Origin: Climacium dendroides
Lineage: Eukaryota; Streptophyta; Bryopsida; Hypnales; Climaciaceae
Reading direction: 5' to 3'
Length of the DNA stretch: 64,000 nucleotides
Assembly (NCBI GenBank): GCA_950106755.1
Contig: OX467082.1
Location: forward strand, 48,068,588 to 48,132,587
Shown: positions 1 to 10,880 of the stretch, one piece after another
Position numbering within the stretch: position 1 is the first letter of the stretch
How the letters are laid out: every line of letters starts with the position of its first letter
Notes under the pieces: model-generated
Databases searched by the model: none
What the model was told of the DNA's origin: nothing
Seen by the model: only the letters and a program-made list of their open reading frames with translations
Program-made: the position numbers and the translations under genes

Positions 1-140
1 TAGAAAGGGGTGGGGACTCACCACTTGTACAATTATCCTCTTTGTACTCTAAATCTACTAAACAACACACCCAAGACAACACAGTTGTCGGAGGAGGGAG
101 GAGTATTCTCTCACAGTTTCCAGATTGGCCGATCCAGAAT

Positions 141-184
141 CAGGTCACACAGAGCACTTTTCACACCTCTCTTACTACAACGAC
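141..184 (-). promoter_or_regulatory. Conserved LTR block (TCGTTGTAGTA ... TGTGTGACCTG), family-1 copy 1
   Basis: This non-coding block lies downstream of the LTR gene. It pairs a TCGTTGTAGTA-like core with TGTGTGACCTG about 20-25 bases later. The same pair occurs at the equivalent place in all the LTR families of this window, although the rest of the 3' LTR sequence differs. The function is unknown; an RNA element of the R/U5 region is one possibility. Confidence 0.5.
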
Positions 185-896
185 AGATCAGAACTTATAG
201 ACCCAAAAGAATAGAATCTCAAGGAGAAGACAATTTACCAAGGGGGAGGTTGGCAGACTTTCCGAAGTAGCGGGAGATCCTTTCCTTTGGCGGTTGCGTA
301 ACTCCGCATAGAACCCTCCTAGTTCCGGACTCGCACGGACCTCTACCCTCTATTCTGGATTGCCGTTCCGGCAGTTTAAAAGCACGTTGCACTTACACTC
401 CCTTACTCAGCTTTGCATTCCTTCTCACTAGCTCCACCCCCAGATGATCCGTAGCTCAAGATCCGGATTCCTTCTCTCCCTCCCTTTTCTTTCTCCAGTA
501 CCAGATCATACACCCATGCATACACTCAGCCCAAAAGACCCTATCTAAGCAAAAGTGCAGCTAAAGGCATCCTGGCTGACTTAGATTAAGAAAAACAAAT
601 TGTAATACATACGTGAAAGCACTAAAATCCAATGGAGTAGGATGGAATGGAATGGCAGACAACTAACTTGCCTGCCCTTAAAATACTAACACAACAACCC
701 AAAGTCAACTCCTAAAAGCCTGAAAAGGAAACCCGGAAATCCAGGCCACCAATCCCTGAACCTCCCGGGATATCCGGACAGATTGCTAATAGCCGTCCGA
801 GATAACCGGATTTCCTTACTATTCGCCTAAAATTCCGGAAACCGGGTCCAAGCTCGGAACCCCATTCCGGATCCTATACTTCTTCTCCTACCAATC

Positions 897-2846
897 CTAA
901 TGTCTTGGCTTCTGTCCTTTCTTCGAACGACTCCCCGCTTGGCTGGTAGGCGTCCCCTTCGTGTTCTTGGCTGGCGTAGTTCTTGCTGTGGCCCGAGTCT
1001 GGATATGGCGCGTTGTTGGAGACGGATCGCTGTCATCTTCGGTTCCGGAAGTGGAGTGGGTACTCTCCTCATCAGAATCTTCAATAACTTGGACTTCCTT
1101 CTCCTTCTCTGGTGTTGTATCCTCCAACGTCGCGGGTTCGCTTCCTTTCTCCGGCGTGGTCTCTTGCATGTGCACAAATCCTTTCGGATTAGTCCGAGCC
1201 GGATTTGTCATCCCACCGATCCGGTTGATGAGATCTCCCCTAACCTGTTGTCCCGGAACCTTGAATGATCCGGCCATCAAATTTGGCATTGTTTGTGCCT
1301 TGGGAACTTCCGGAGTTGAGAACTTAGATGGCACCGGAACCGATTTCGCGCTAGACTCTGGTTCCGGTTCCGAGGCTGGCCTCAAATTCAACTCCGTCAT
1401 CCGTATCTTACTAGCGGAAGGCTCGGCTGGTGTGAGTATCCCCCTCAGGCCCTCCATCCGGGTTGCCTGATCCGCCATTGGCTTTCCTGGGGTACCTGCG
1501 ACAAAAGGAAGTTCCAGAAAGGTGGAGAAATCCATCGCATGGTTTGGGTCGATGGCCACCAGCAACTTCTGGATCTCCTTGAAAACTCGCTCTATTCTCG
1601 CGGTGAAGTCTACGAGGATGGTAACTACCTTGGTTCCGGTAATGTGGCCTTCGGATATCATCTTAGAGTCAAACAAGGCAGCTTTTGTGATGATGTCGGC
1701 TTTGATGTTGACTGCCCCGGTTAGATTCTTGACCAACGCGAGGGCCTCCTTCTCTTTCTCCTTCGCAACTACCATTTCTCCTTCCGCCCAATTCACCCGG
1801 GCCTGGAGTATATTCTGTTCCGCCTCCAATTCCTGGATCCGCTCATCCCTCTTCTTCAGATCCTCCGGCTTGGGCAGTCGCTTGATAGCTTCCACGATCT
1901 GATCCGGATCCACCTTCAGTACTTCTGCGATATCTATCACCAGATCCGACAATCCGTCGTGAAGTACCTTGGCTTCACGTATCCACTCGAGCCCCGCATT
2001 GAAAAATGCGGATTCTGTTTCCATCTCAGGTCCCTTGCTGGACTTCCCCCTCTCCATTGTCGGTGGCTTGATTCTCGACCCCGGATCGGTTGACTTCCTC
2101 TTCTTGGTCCTTGGGTCCGTCAGACGTTCCTCAGGAAGTTCCTCCGGTTCAGACTCGACCGGATCCTCCGCTTCCTCCCCGGAAAGTCCGTATGACAAGA
2201 GTGTCTTTCCGGTGTCATACTGAATTATTTCCGCCGCACTCAAAAGTTCTTGTTGATGGTACAGATGAAACAAATACGTGCTAACTGGACTCGCCTTAGC
2301 TCGTGTCACGTGATCCGCTAATTTAGCCACTATCCCGGCTATGATCCTACCCCAGTGCACTATCCGGTTCTCCATAGCCCCAAAGATAGTGTTGGCCACC
2401 GTAATGGTAACCCACGTTGGCTTTTCCGGACATAAGATCGGAATCAGAAACTCTAGGATCCGCCTATGTCTCTCGTCCTTACACTCGCTGATAGCAAAGT
2501 CGTCCTTAGGGTTTGCAGTCCCGGTGAACTTTCCGGCTACAAAACGGTCCGTCCTCGATGCTAAACCGTTCCCACTCTTCCGGAACTGATAAACATCCGC
2601 CCAGATGTCCTCGGTCCACGCGACTGGGCGTCCTCTCAAAGTAAGCTCATACTGATTCGGAACACCGTGAAGTAGCTCTTGAATCATCTCCTCACTCTTG
2701 AGATTCCACGGTCGGTGTAGTAAACCGACACATCCTAACCTAGTCAAGTCCTCCTCTAATTGCTTGTGTAGTTCCGGGCTATCCGGAATGGCCGGAGAGA
2801 TAACCCGGGCAGATACCGCTGTCTTCTGTACTGGTCCGGATGCCAT
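897..2846 (-). CDS. LTR-encoded protein, family 1 (649 aa), copy 1
   Basis: An intact 649-codon frame lies entirely inside an LTR. It differs from the copy at 10881-12830 by only about 11 residues. Residues 28-220 form the domain shared with the LTR genes of families 2, 3 and C: an LEEDLTRLGC motif, then PWNL, a W-rich stretch ending VYQF, a GKF-x-NPKDD segment and a VTITVANTIFGAM segment. Residues 285-420 are Lys/Glu-rich and probably coiled coil. The last 200 residues are acidic, Pro/Ser/Thr-rich and probably disordered, with a basic tail. No signal peptide, membrane segment or known catalytic motif is visible. I do not recognise the family. Gag-like, chaperone or regulatory roles are all possible, but none can be shown. 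Confidence 0.8.
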   Translation of the reverse strand: MASGPVQKTAVSARVISPAIPDSPELHKQLEEDLTRLGCVGLLHRPWNLKSEEMIQELLHGVPNQYELTLRGRPVAWTEDIWADVYQFRKSGNGLASRTDRFVAGKFTGTANPKDDFAISECKDERHRRILEFLIPILCPEKPTWVTITVANTIFGAMENRIVHWGRIIAGIVAKLADHVTRAKASPVSTYLFHLYHQQELLSAAEIIQYDTGKTLLSYGLSGEEAEDPVESEPEELPEERLTDPRTKKRKSTDPGSRIKPPTMERGKSSKGPEMETESAFFNAGLEWIREAKVLHDGLSDLVIDIAEVLKVDPDQIVEAIKRLPKPEDLKKRDERIQELEAEQNILQARVNWAEGEMVVAKEKEKEALALVKNLTGAVNIKADIITKAALFDSKMISEGHITGTKVVTILVDFTARIERVFKEIQKLLVAIDPNHAMDFSTFLELPFVAGTPGKPMADQATRMEGLRGILTPAEPSASKIRMTELNLRPASEPEPESSAKSVPVPSKFSTPEVPKAQTMPNLMAGSFKVPGQQVRGDLINRIGGMTNPARTNPKGFVHMQETTPEKGSEPATLEDTTPEKEKEVQVIEDSDEESTHSTSGTEDDSDPSPTTRHIQTRATARTTPAKNTKGTPTSQAGSRSKKGQKPRH

Positions 2847-3279
2847 AAGATCTAAGTGAGAATGAAGGGAAAGTAGTTCTACCTCAGTCGCTAACTCACC
2901 ACTCTTTCTCTCAACTACTCACACAAACAGTCTCGGGTACATAGAACAAAAAAGGGAAGAGGAAACCCTAGGAAGACGGCTTAAGTACTAAATTGTCTCT
3001 CTACGGTCTTAAAGACAACGGCTACAGGTCCGTTGTCTCAACAGTATCCTACTTCCGTAGCTACGGGACCTATACGGTAGGTTCCTGTGTTCCGGATGAG
3101 TTCGGATTCCGGATCCGAATAAGTTCCGGTTACGGGTGGTGCCGGAACGCTTATTTCCTAATTCAAGTTATCTGGTCCAAAAATCACACTCTAACTATAA
3201 TTTTTCTAAATTTTTTTAAATTTTTCGCACCTACTTCTTGCATTATTGATCCGTTTCCGGATTCCGGATTCCCACAGTG

Positions 3280-4476
3280 TTTTGTTTCTCTGCTGCCACC
3301 AACGCGTCTGTCCTCCGGAAGATGGCGTTCCGGTCGGTCAATGCCATTTTCCGGTACACCCACTTGAGAGTCTCCTCATAGTTTTGGAGAACCTTCATGA
3401 TGTCTTCTGTCCGATACACAATGTGTTGGGCCAACTCCAAAATGTCCGCCAAGGGCGATCCCCCTAGTCAGAGCTCGGTCCTCTCTTTCTCCTCTGCCTC
3501 TGTAGGTCTGGTCCGGGAGGGACCGGCCTTTGTCTAGAAGGGACCAACTTCCGGTTGAGAAGGTCCGGCTTCTTCTTTCCGATCCAAAGCGTCCTCCTCC
3601 ATTTGCTCTGGCGTGGGAGGATCCTCTGTTGGCATTACTGGTGGAGTCGCTTGCCGCCGGGACTTCTTCATTAGAGGAGTGGACTGGTCCTCGTCCTCCG
3701 TCTTCTCGTCATCCAGTCCTTTCCGGTGAGAGGGTTCTTCTCCTCCGTACTTCTGGAGCTGAATCAACTCTTGATAGGCTTCCTCCTCGTTTGACTTGAG
3801 TATGGAGTGGTGGGAATACAGGTGGGAGACATAAGCCGGAAGAGGGCTCCTACCCTTCTTCCTATGTCGGAGGGAACGTACGAAATCTCCTTCCAACTCG
3901 AAGATGACGAATGCCCAATCCATCATTAGCTTTCTGTGGGAGGCTCCCTAGGATGGTGGAAGCCACCTTGGCCACCACTCGCCTCGGCTTGGTCGGGTGG
4001 AGGATAGGATTGAGAAACGCTACTACATCCTTATATTCTGGTTTGACCAAGTCTGATACCTGGAAGCCATCCTTCGGATTCGCCACCGTCCAGAACTCGC
4101 CTTCCATGCACTCCTGATTCTTTTCCATTACCTTGTCCGGTGCCATCTGGAACCTATAGACAGCTCTCCACTCGCCTACTATCCACAACTCAAGTTTTGC
4201 CTGGATGGTGGTATCCAAGATACCGCTTTCCAGTCGCAACAGATCTGCCACCAGACTCTCCTCTTGGATGTCCCATGGAACATCCATCAATCCCTCACAT
4301 CCCATGTTGGTGAGGTTCCGTCGTAGGCGCTCCAGCCGGACCTCATCGGTTGGAATTTCTGGCACCATCCGCATTAATGGAATTGCCTTCGACCGGGGTG
4401 GTGGAGCTGGAATCGGCTCGTCTGAGTCCTCCGGCTCCTCCTTTAGCCTACACCGGCTCGCCTTGGAAGTCATCAC
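3280..4476 (-). pseudogene. LTR-encoded protein, family 2, N-terminal part, broken
   Basis: The frame starts at 4476 with MMTSKASRCRLKEE and carries the conserved LTR-protein domain (LRRNLTNMGCEGL, VPWDIQEESLV, FLNPILHPTKP, VAKVASTILG). A frameshift near 3930 moves it to the frame ending at 3534. There a TAG replaces a CAG found in the paralog near 18200. The frame continues to 3280, where the family-1 LTR is inserted inside the segment ...DALVAAEKQN. The middle region is acidic, with GPS-type repeats. The paralogs at 17285-23707 and 52642-54432 show what the complete protein looked like (roughly 650-700 residues). Confidence 0.82.
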
Positions 4477-4983
4477 GCTTACAAGAAACCTCGCACAATC
4501 TCTCCTTAATCCTCTTGCTTACAAAAGATCACTTTGAAACACCCTACACGATCACAATTCACACAGTCTCTCAATCTACCGGAAATTTCTAAGAGTTGGA
4601 AAGGCAGGAAAACGAAGATGCAAGAAAGTAAGAAAGGAACTTTGCCTTCCATCGACTACAGTCCTCTTCTTATATTGGCCAGACTGATGGACGGTCGGAT
4701 AAGAATACGGGATAGGTTTTGGCAGTAAAGCCTAACCCTAATATGGATTTGGATTTCTGGCTTTTAGGGCCGGCGCTGTCATCTGATTTCCGGAACTTTT
4801 TAGGGTTCTAGAATTAGGTTTTTATACCTAATAGGATTTCTCCGGATCCGGAGTTCTGGTATTCCTGAAATCCTTCTAATTTCCTATGGGGATTCAAAAC
4901 TTTCCTTTTTAAGAGAATAAATTTTGAAATTTCTTGTCAAATGTTAGTTTTCTGGGTTTAGCATGTGGGATTACACTCCCACA
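3280..4983 (-). mobile_element. 3' LTR (family 2) of the minus-strand gypsy element, 5' portion
   Basis: The LTR starts TGTGGGAGTG at 4983 on the minus strand, directly after a purine tract. Its first 20 bases form a palindrome: TGTGGGA, a 6-base loop, then TCCCACA. A CCAATATAAGAA-type promoter lies near 4660-4680, about 200 bp before the LTR gene start at 4476. The LTR is cut at 3280 by the family-1 LTR. The same LTR start is seen at 24214 (minus) and 25048 (plus). Confidence 0.88.
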
Positions 4984-4996
4984 TTATCCCTTCCTC
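4984..4996 (-). other. Polypurine tract of the gypsy element
   Basis: On the minus strand the sequence GGTGAGGAAGGGATAA directly precedes the TG of the 3' LTR. This is the position and composition of a plus-strand primer for reverse transcription. The same tract precedes the LTR start at 24214. Confidence 0.8.
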
Positions 4997-5029
4997 ACCC
5001 GTGAACGTCCTCGTGAAATCCTATTGTGA

Positions 5030-6010
5030 TAAATCCGGTAGGTAGAGTTTCACACGCAATCCGTTCGTCCGGGTATCTAAAGGGTTCCCATTTAAGTCCA
5101 AAAGTTGCAAAGATCCATTTTGATAAATCTGTACGACTTGGTATGGACCAATCCATGTGGTGTGAAGCTTACCCGAAAATCTTTGTAACGGCTGTCATAT
5201 TATAGAACCAAACATCCTTCAGTGATGCCGGATTCCCTTGGTAATTTCCGGTCAAAACTTTGTTTCCGGCGTTTCTGTACCTAAATGGTCAGATCCAGAG
5301 CATCCCCCCTGCTTTCTTTTAGAGCTTCAATCTCCGCAAGGCGTGACTAAGGATCCTTCGAGCGTTGCCCGTAACGAGCAGCCAAAATCCAGAACGTCTC
5401 AATTTCCATTTCTACTCCTTGTAACGCTTCCCTTCCAAATACTAGGAAGAAGGAGGTTTTACCAATAGTACTTTTCCGGGTGGTGTTGTACGCAAAGACA
5501 GGTGAGCTGAGCTTCCGGTCCCAGTCCGTCTTATGGCAAGTAACCACCTTATTGAGGATGCTCCCATTAATCCCATTTGCCCTTTTTGTAAGTTCGTTGG
5601 CCTTGAGGTTGTATGGCATCGTCTTCAGGTGCTTGATGCGATATCCACTGGTTAGTGAGGTCACTACTTCATTCAGAGAATGCATTACCCTATCACTAAC
5701 TATTTCTAGAGGACAGCCATATCGCATTAGGATTTTATCGTACAGAAAATCCGTAGCTGTTCAGGCATCGTTCTTCCGGGTTGGACTCGCTTCTAGCCAT
5801 TTGGTTGTATAATCTGTCGTCGAGATTATGTACCGACTTCGTTGGGACCCTATCGGCGCAATAGGCCTAATGAAATCTATTCCCCACTTCTCAAATGGAG
5901 ACAAGGAAACAATGGGAGTAAGCGGCCAATGATTCTGGAAGACCGGATTTCCGGTCCTTTAACAAGGATCGCAGCTTCGAATAAAGATGCGGACATCTTT
6001 GTTCATTGAC
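5030..6010 (-). pseudogene. Ty3/gypsy integrase (decayed)
   Basis: Minus-strand translation gives, in order: the CC half of an HHCC zinc finger (RSCDPC) near 5970; the first catalytic Asp in KWGIDFIRPI near 5880; the second in EIVSDRV near 5700; conserved TTRKSTIGKTSFFLVFGREA near 5470; and a C-terminal GPY-type module (TTWIGPYQVVQIY) near 5130. The position of the third catalytic residue reads NELTKRAN, so the usual Glu appears to be Lys. At least two stop codons and a frameshift interrupt the frame. It would have joined element cDNA to the genome, but this copy cannot be functional. Confidence 0.88.
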
Positions 6011-6297
6011 AGCCACTTATCCGGCTTCCCGGATTCTTTCAATGGTGGATACTGACGCAAAGTGTCCTTCGGCTAGTCCTTCATATAGGCTCTAGATGAT
6101 CGGTCTTCTGTATTCCGGCTCCAGGCATCTCCTTAACTTATCATTTGCGCCTTGTTTGAATAGTACCCCTTATATGATGGAGTAAGGAGCCACCCGGTGC
6201 TGAAACACGCTCTTTTCTTTTCTATTCAACTTGTCCGGATATTCTTCAGTTTGGAGATAATCCGTAATCATCTGAAATTCTGGGTTGTCCCTTCTTT

Positions 6298-6607
6298 CTA
6301 TCTGAAATATCGAGATGGGTTCCGTACCTTCCTTCGGTTCAGGTAGAGGTAATTCCGGAAACTCTTCGTTAGACTTCGCAACTCCTCTGGTCCTTTTTGT
6401 CTAGAAAGGTAATCTGCATTGGAGTTACTTTTCCCAGATTTGACTACCACCTTATAGTCAAATTCCTGCAGCAATAGGATCCACCTAGCAAGCGTATCGG
6501 AAAGATCTAGCTTGTTGACAAGGTACTTCAACGCATTGTGGTCGGTGTAGAACGTTACCTTGTACCCAAGCAAATAATGCCGGAACTTCTTGTAGGCGTA
6601 TATGATT
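6298..6607 (-). pseudogene. RNase H domain, C-terminal half (gypsy pol)
   Basis: The minus-strand frame contains KFRHYLLGYKVTFYTDHNAL, the conserved late part of a gypsy RNase H domain (TDHNAL), followed by RWILLLQEFDYKVV and KSNSNADYLSRQ at the connection to integrase. The first half of the domain is not upstream on this strand. It lies inverted at 7520-7851. The break falls between the codons for EALAI and IYAYKK. Confidence 0.87.
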
Positions 6608-7519
6608 AGTTGGTGCTTCTTGTTTCTTCTTGTATCTTAGTTGTTGCTTTTTATTTGTTTTTATGTCTTAATTGTTGCCTCATATTGTGTCTTAATTGTT
6701 GTTTCTTGTTTTGTGTTGCTTATTGTTTCTTATTGTGTCTTAGTTGTTGCTTAATTGTTGCTTCTTATTCCTTATTGCATTTTAACTTTTGATTCTTGTT
6801 ATTTCTTAGTACTTATATTTTTTTTCTTGTTTCCTCCATCATCAATCTTATTCTTCCTATCCTAAACTTGAGCTACATATTTTGTGTTGATTGTAAATCT
6901 TTGAAGGTTAGGCTTTGTTGTTTAATCACTAAAAACTAACCTCTTATTTCTTTGATTGTATATGCAGGCATCAAAAGTTGAAACAAAGACATTGGAAGCT
7001 ACTTGCAACTTCATGAAGCCAAAAATATGACTTACAGAAGTCATATTCCATAAAATATGACTGACGAGAGTCGTATTCTACATTACTGCAAAATATGACT
7101 TACCTCAGTCATATTCCATGCCATCAAAAAATATGACTCACTGCAGTCATATTCCATGTCATCAAAAAATATGACTAACCGCAATCATATTTCACGTCAT
7201 CCCAAAATATGACTGACCATAGTCATATTCCACGTAGGATTTTTTTATTTGCCCGAGCAACTCAAGAAAAAGTCAAGACTCCCCTAGGAAAGTCAAAGTA
7301 TACGCCATGTTGGCATACTATGGCTAAAAATGGGTATTTATACCCCTCGGAAAATATGACTGCCAATATGACTGATGTCTGAAGCGATTGTTTCTAAACG
7401 ACTGGAGTCAGTCATATTCTAAGTCATCTACAGTGATTTCTGCGTGAGTCGTATTTTTTGATTTTACGACTCATTGCAGTCATATTTTACAGTCTTAAAA
7501 CACTGCTTTTGTTGTAGTG
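6608..7519. mobile_element. CACTA-type element, one half (inside an inverted segment)
   Basis: The segment ends ...TTGTTGTAGTG at 7519, i.e. CACTACAACA on the minus strand, and is followed by GGG (7520-7522). The other half, at 7852-8561, ends with the same terminus and is followed by CCC (8562-8564). Both fit a 3-bp GGG target duplication inside RT. The two halves total about 1.6 kb and have no coding capacity. The left third is T-rich with repeated TTGTTGC/TTCTTG words, which may have taken part in the inversion. Confidence 0.8.
7010..7500. repeat. Subterminal palindromic repeats (AATATGACT ... AGTCATATT)
   Basis: At least six units of the form AAATATGACT-N3-8-AGTCATATT occur at intervals of 50-70 bp. 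Related units occur near 8435-8530, close to the other terminus. Arrays of short subterminal repeats are typical of CACTA elements, where they serve as transposase binding sites. Confidence 0.75.
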
Positions 7520-7851
7520 GGGATACTACCGGAGATTCATTGAAGGATACGCCTGGCTAGCCAGTCCGTTGACGGAACTACTCAAGAAACAAACAAATTA
7601 TGAATGGACAGAACCTAGGCAACATTCGTTGGAAGAGCTGAAGAAGAGGTTAATCTCAGCTTCGATTCTATCTCCACCAAGTTGGAACAAGGATTTCCAT
7701 GTCACCTTAGATGCTTCCAGTTGGTGCCTAGGAGCTATCCTATGGCAGCCGGACGAGAGGAATCAAGAACGGCCGGTTTACTATGCTAGTAGACAGATGA
7801 GCCTGACCGAACAGAACTACACAGCAACGGAGAGAGAAGCCCTTGCAATCA
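7520..7851 (+). pseudogene. Inverted piece of gypsy pol (RT-RNase H junction)
   Basis: This plus-strand frame reads YYRRFIEGYAWLASPL near 7525, then HVTLDASSWCLGAILWQ (start of RNase H with the first catalytic Asp), and ends TATEREALAI. Every other pol part of this element is on the minus strand. The flanks join correctly only if this block is flipped: its start matches the RT end at 8565 and its end matches the RNase H start at 6607. It was therefore inverted together with half of the CACTA element, after the CACTA insertion. Confidence 0.88.
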
Positions 7852-8561
7852 CATGACAAGAAACAACAAGAAATGAGAGTATAGATGCAACAAGAAGAAA
7901 TAAAAAGCAAGAACTACAAAACAAGAGGAAACAAAAAAACAAGAACTAGGAAGAAGAAAGAATTCAAATGCAAGAGAAAGAAAGAATTTAGATGCAACAA
8001 TAAGAAACAAGAAGCATGAACTAGAAAGCAACAAGAAACAAGAGTTAAGATGCAACAAAAAGAAACAATAAGTGAGAGCTAAGAGACAATAAAAAGTAAG
8101 GAAGAAGAGCCACAAGAAGTGACGGGTAGGGTTTCAAAACCCTAAAAAAATAGTGACTAGGATTCAAAATCCAAAAAAGTAGGTGACTAGGATTTCAAAA
8201 TTTTAAACAATGACTTCTCTATATTTTTTTGGAATTGCCCAAATTCTTCTTGAATTGCCAAAAAAAAAATCACTATTAAATGAAAATATTAGTGATAATA
8301 TAACTCAATGTTCCGAAACATGTTCCCAATGTTCCCAACGTTCCCAAACATGTTCCCTACGTTCCCTATGAAGTATTTTGGTATTCCTAATGGCCGTATA
8401 GTATACACTTGTGAAGTACAAGGCGTAAAAATAACTGGCAGTCATATTTTGCAGTCATATTTCTCCCCAAAGTGTTGGCCTTCAAGAATATGACTGCAAG
8501 CAGTCGCCAGTCGTCCTCAGTCATAATTTTGCAATCATAAAACACTGCCATTGTTGTAGTG
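7852..8561. mobile_element. CACTA-type element, other half
   Basis: The right terminus at 8561 reads ...TTGTTGTAGTG (CACTACAACA inverted), next to CCC. The A-rich left part (ACAAGAAACAACAAGAAA type) is the complement of the T-rich left part at 6608. A short array of GTTCCCAA/C-type words lies at 8310-8370, and AGTCATATT repeats at 8435-8530. No gene is visible. Confidence 0.78.
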
Positions 8562-8564
8562 CCC

Positions 8565-9598
8565 ACACATCCAAGGAATCCGCACAGCTCTCGGAGGTTC
8601 TTGGGCGGTAAAAGTCCGATCATGACTTGGACTTTGCCTAGGTCCACCTCAATTCCTCTCTAGCTGACTACATTTCCCAGTAATAGCCCGGATGCTAATC
8701 CAAAGAAACACTTACCTGGGTGTAGCTTGAGCTTAGTCTCCCGGCATTGCTGGAATGTCTTCCGGAGATAGGTGAGGTGGTCACTCCATTTGCTGAAAAC
8801 AGCAAAATCATCGATGAAGACTTCCAAGAAATGTTTAAGGAAGTCTTGGAAGATATCCATCATAAGTCTTTGGAAGGTGCCGGGGGCATTGTACAGTCCA
8901 AAAGACATCCTGCTAAAAGCAAATGTGCCCCAATCGGTGGTGAACGTTGTTTTTAGCTGATCCTGGTTCCGGATAAAAACCTGGTTGTATCCGGAAAAGC
9001 CGTCCAGGAAACTGAAACATTGTTTTCCGGATACATAGTTCAATACCATATTTATGAATGGTAACGGAAAACGGTCCTTCTTGGTGGTTGCATTCAGTTT
9101 TCGGAAATCCTGACAAACCCAGATCTTTACTTTTCCGTCAGCCCCAACCTTCTTCGGAACAATCACAATGGGTGACACCCATTTAGAGTGATTCACCGGA
9201 TAGATGAATCCGGCCTTCAACAACTTGTCGAGTTCTTCCTTGACTAGCATTGAATACTTCGGATTCAATCTGTACTGCCTTTGCCGAACCGGCGTGGCTC
9301 CCTCGACTAGATCTATGGCATGTTCTCCTAATTCTGGAGGGATACCGGTGAAATCTGCAGGTGACCAGGCAAAGACATCTGTATATTCCTCTAAGAGGGC
9401 CATGTACTCCTTCCGTTCTCTCTTAGATAGACGCTTCCCTACATAGAAGGTTTTGTCTATTCTGACGAAAACGGACTCATAGTCATCCAGTGAAGCAACG
9501 GGTTTGACACCCTCGGCTTCTTGGTTGTCCAACTGGTCCACCAGATGTTTCCAGGACATCTGTTGACCATCTAGACGAGGCGGAAGAGTCCCGTCCAT
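8565..9598 (-). pseudogene. Ty3/gypsy reverse transcriptase
   Basis: One long minus-strand frame (9598 to 8660) covers most of the RT domain: YPVNHSKWVSPIVIVPKK, KIWVCQDFRKLN, the first catalytic Asp in CFSFLDGFSGYNQ, SFGLYNAPGTFQRLM and the FIDD catalytic pair (VFIDDFAVFS), ending near KLHPGKCFFG. After a TAG at 8660 the same protein continues in another frame (LGKVQVMIGLLPPKNLREL) to the CACTA insertion at 8565. The RT core residues look intact. Confidence 0.92.
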
Positions 9599-9640
9599 GA
9601 GTTGCTTCCGGATCCATTCTTCGGATAGTTGGACATTAGA

Positions 9641-10445
9641 CTATCCCAGGGATCGATCCACCGGTGCGTCTTTAACTTCTTCTTCGAACGAGATGACTCC
9701 TTCCTCGGGAACCGGTGCTGAAAAATCCACATCTCCTTCCGTTGTTTCTCGGAACTGTTCAACTCGGTATGCCGGAGTTGAATCCGAATCCTCCAATTCT
9801 GTCCAGTTGGACGTATATCCTTCCGGCGTACTGATTTCCCCCAAGTGTTCCTCCGGATGCCAAGGTAAGGTGATCGGAGGATCCCCAAAGATGAAAGCTC
9901 TTTTCTCCCAATTGACCTTGACTTTGGCCAAGTACAACCAAGGTCTGCCTAGAAGTAAAGGAAACGGACGGCCTTCTCCCATCCAAATTACTAGATAGTT
10001 GACCACATAGGTGTTTTTGTAAATCCGGATAGGTATTTCGGACAATTTTTCCACCGGAATAACTTGTGATTGATTTGCCATATGCAACGTTTGTTGTGTA
10101 TCTTCAAAGGAGGTATATCCTAGATCAAATACCGTGCTTTCAAGGATCAAATTTATTCCGGATCCTCCATCCACTGGAACATTCCGGATGGTACATCCGT
10201 CAATCTCTACCGTCAATTCTGGAACTCAAAAGTCTTCTAGCTCTACAAAGTTGACCATAGTGGGTGGAAGTCTGATTGTCCATCTACGTGGTCGGATCAA
10301 AGACTCCTTCAGTTGTTTTTGATAATTATGATTATCATGTAACAACTGACCAATAGTAACATGGGCCTTTTGGGCCTTGATATCCTGGAAGATATCATAC
10401 TCATCCACTTGGATTCGAGAATCCGGTCTCAATATAGTCTCCGGC
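9641..10445 (-). pseudogene. Retroviral-type aspartic protease of the gypsy element
   Basis: The minus-strand frame 10216-9641 has the active-site region VPVDGGSGINLI, with Gly where Ser or Thr usually follows the catalytic Asp, and later PLLLGRPWL, the flap-distal motif of pepsin-fold proteases. A preceding stretch (10445-10226, VDEYDIFQDIKAQ) is in another frame because of a stop near 10220. It runs directly into the LTR insertion at 10446-10450, beyond which gag continues at 14014. Confidence 0.85.
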
Positions 10446-10880
10446 ACAATTGTGGGAATCCAGAATCCGGAAACGGATCAATAATGCAAGAAGTAGGTGC
10501 GAAAAATTTAAAAAAATTTAGAAAAATTATAGTTAGAGTGTGATTTTTGGACCAGATAACTTGAATTAGGAAATAAGCGTTCCGGCACCACCCGTAACCG
10601 GAACTTATTCGGATCCGGAATCCGAACTCATCCGGAACACAGGAACCTACCGTATAGGTCCCGTAGCTACGGAAGTAGGATACCGTTGAGACAACGGACC
10701 TGTAACCGTTGTCTTTAAGACCGTAGAGAGACAATTTAGTACTTAAGCCGTCTTCCTAGGGTTTCCTCTTCCCTTCTTTGTTCTGTGTACCCGAGACTGT
10801 TTGTGTGAGTAGTTGAGAGAAAGAGTGGTGAGTTAGCGACTGAGGTAGAACTACTTTCCCTTCATTCTCACTTAGATCTT

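Larger units (their letters stand above)
1..3279 (-). mobile_element. Family-1 long LTR with internal gene, copy 1 (cut by left window edge)
   Basis: Read on the minus strand, this block starts TGTGGGAATCC at 3279 and is nearly identical to the complete plus-strand copy at 10451-14013; about 285 bp of its 3' end lie outside the window. It sits inside the gene of a family-2 LTR: the interrupted reading frame stops matching its paralog exactly at 3279/3280. The expected 5-bp target duplication on this side is 3280-3284 (GTGTT). It is in the same orientation as the host LTR. Together with the copy at 10451 it forms an inverted pair about 7.2 kb apart. Confidence 0.88.

Noticed and set aside
6610..6792. 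Cys/Leu-rich small membrane protein
   Set aside because: The frame is an artefact of the TTGTTGC/TTCTTG repeat region of the CACTA element.
7010..7500. CRISPR-like array (regular short palindromic repeats)
   Set aside because: The genome is eukaryotic, the units are degenerate, the spacers are AT-rich and non-unique, and the array sits at a CACTA terminus where subterminal repeats are expected.
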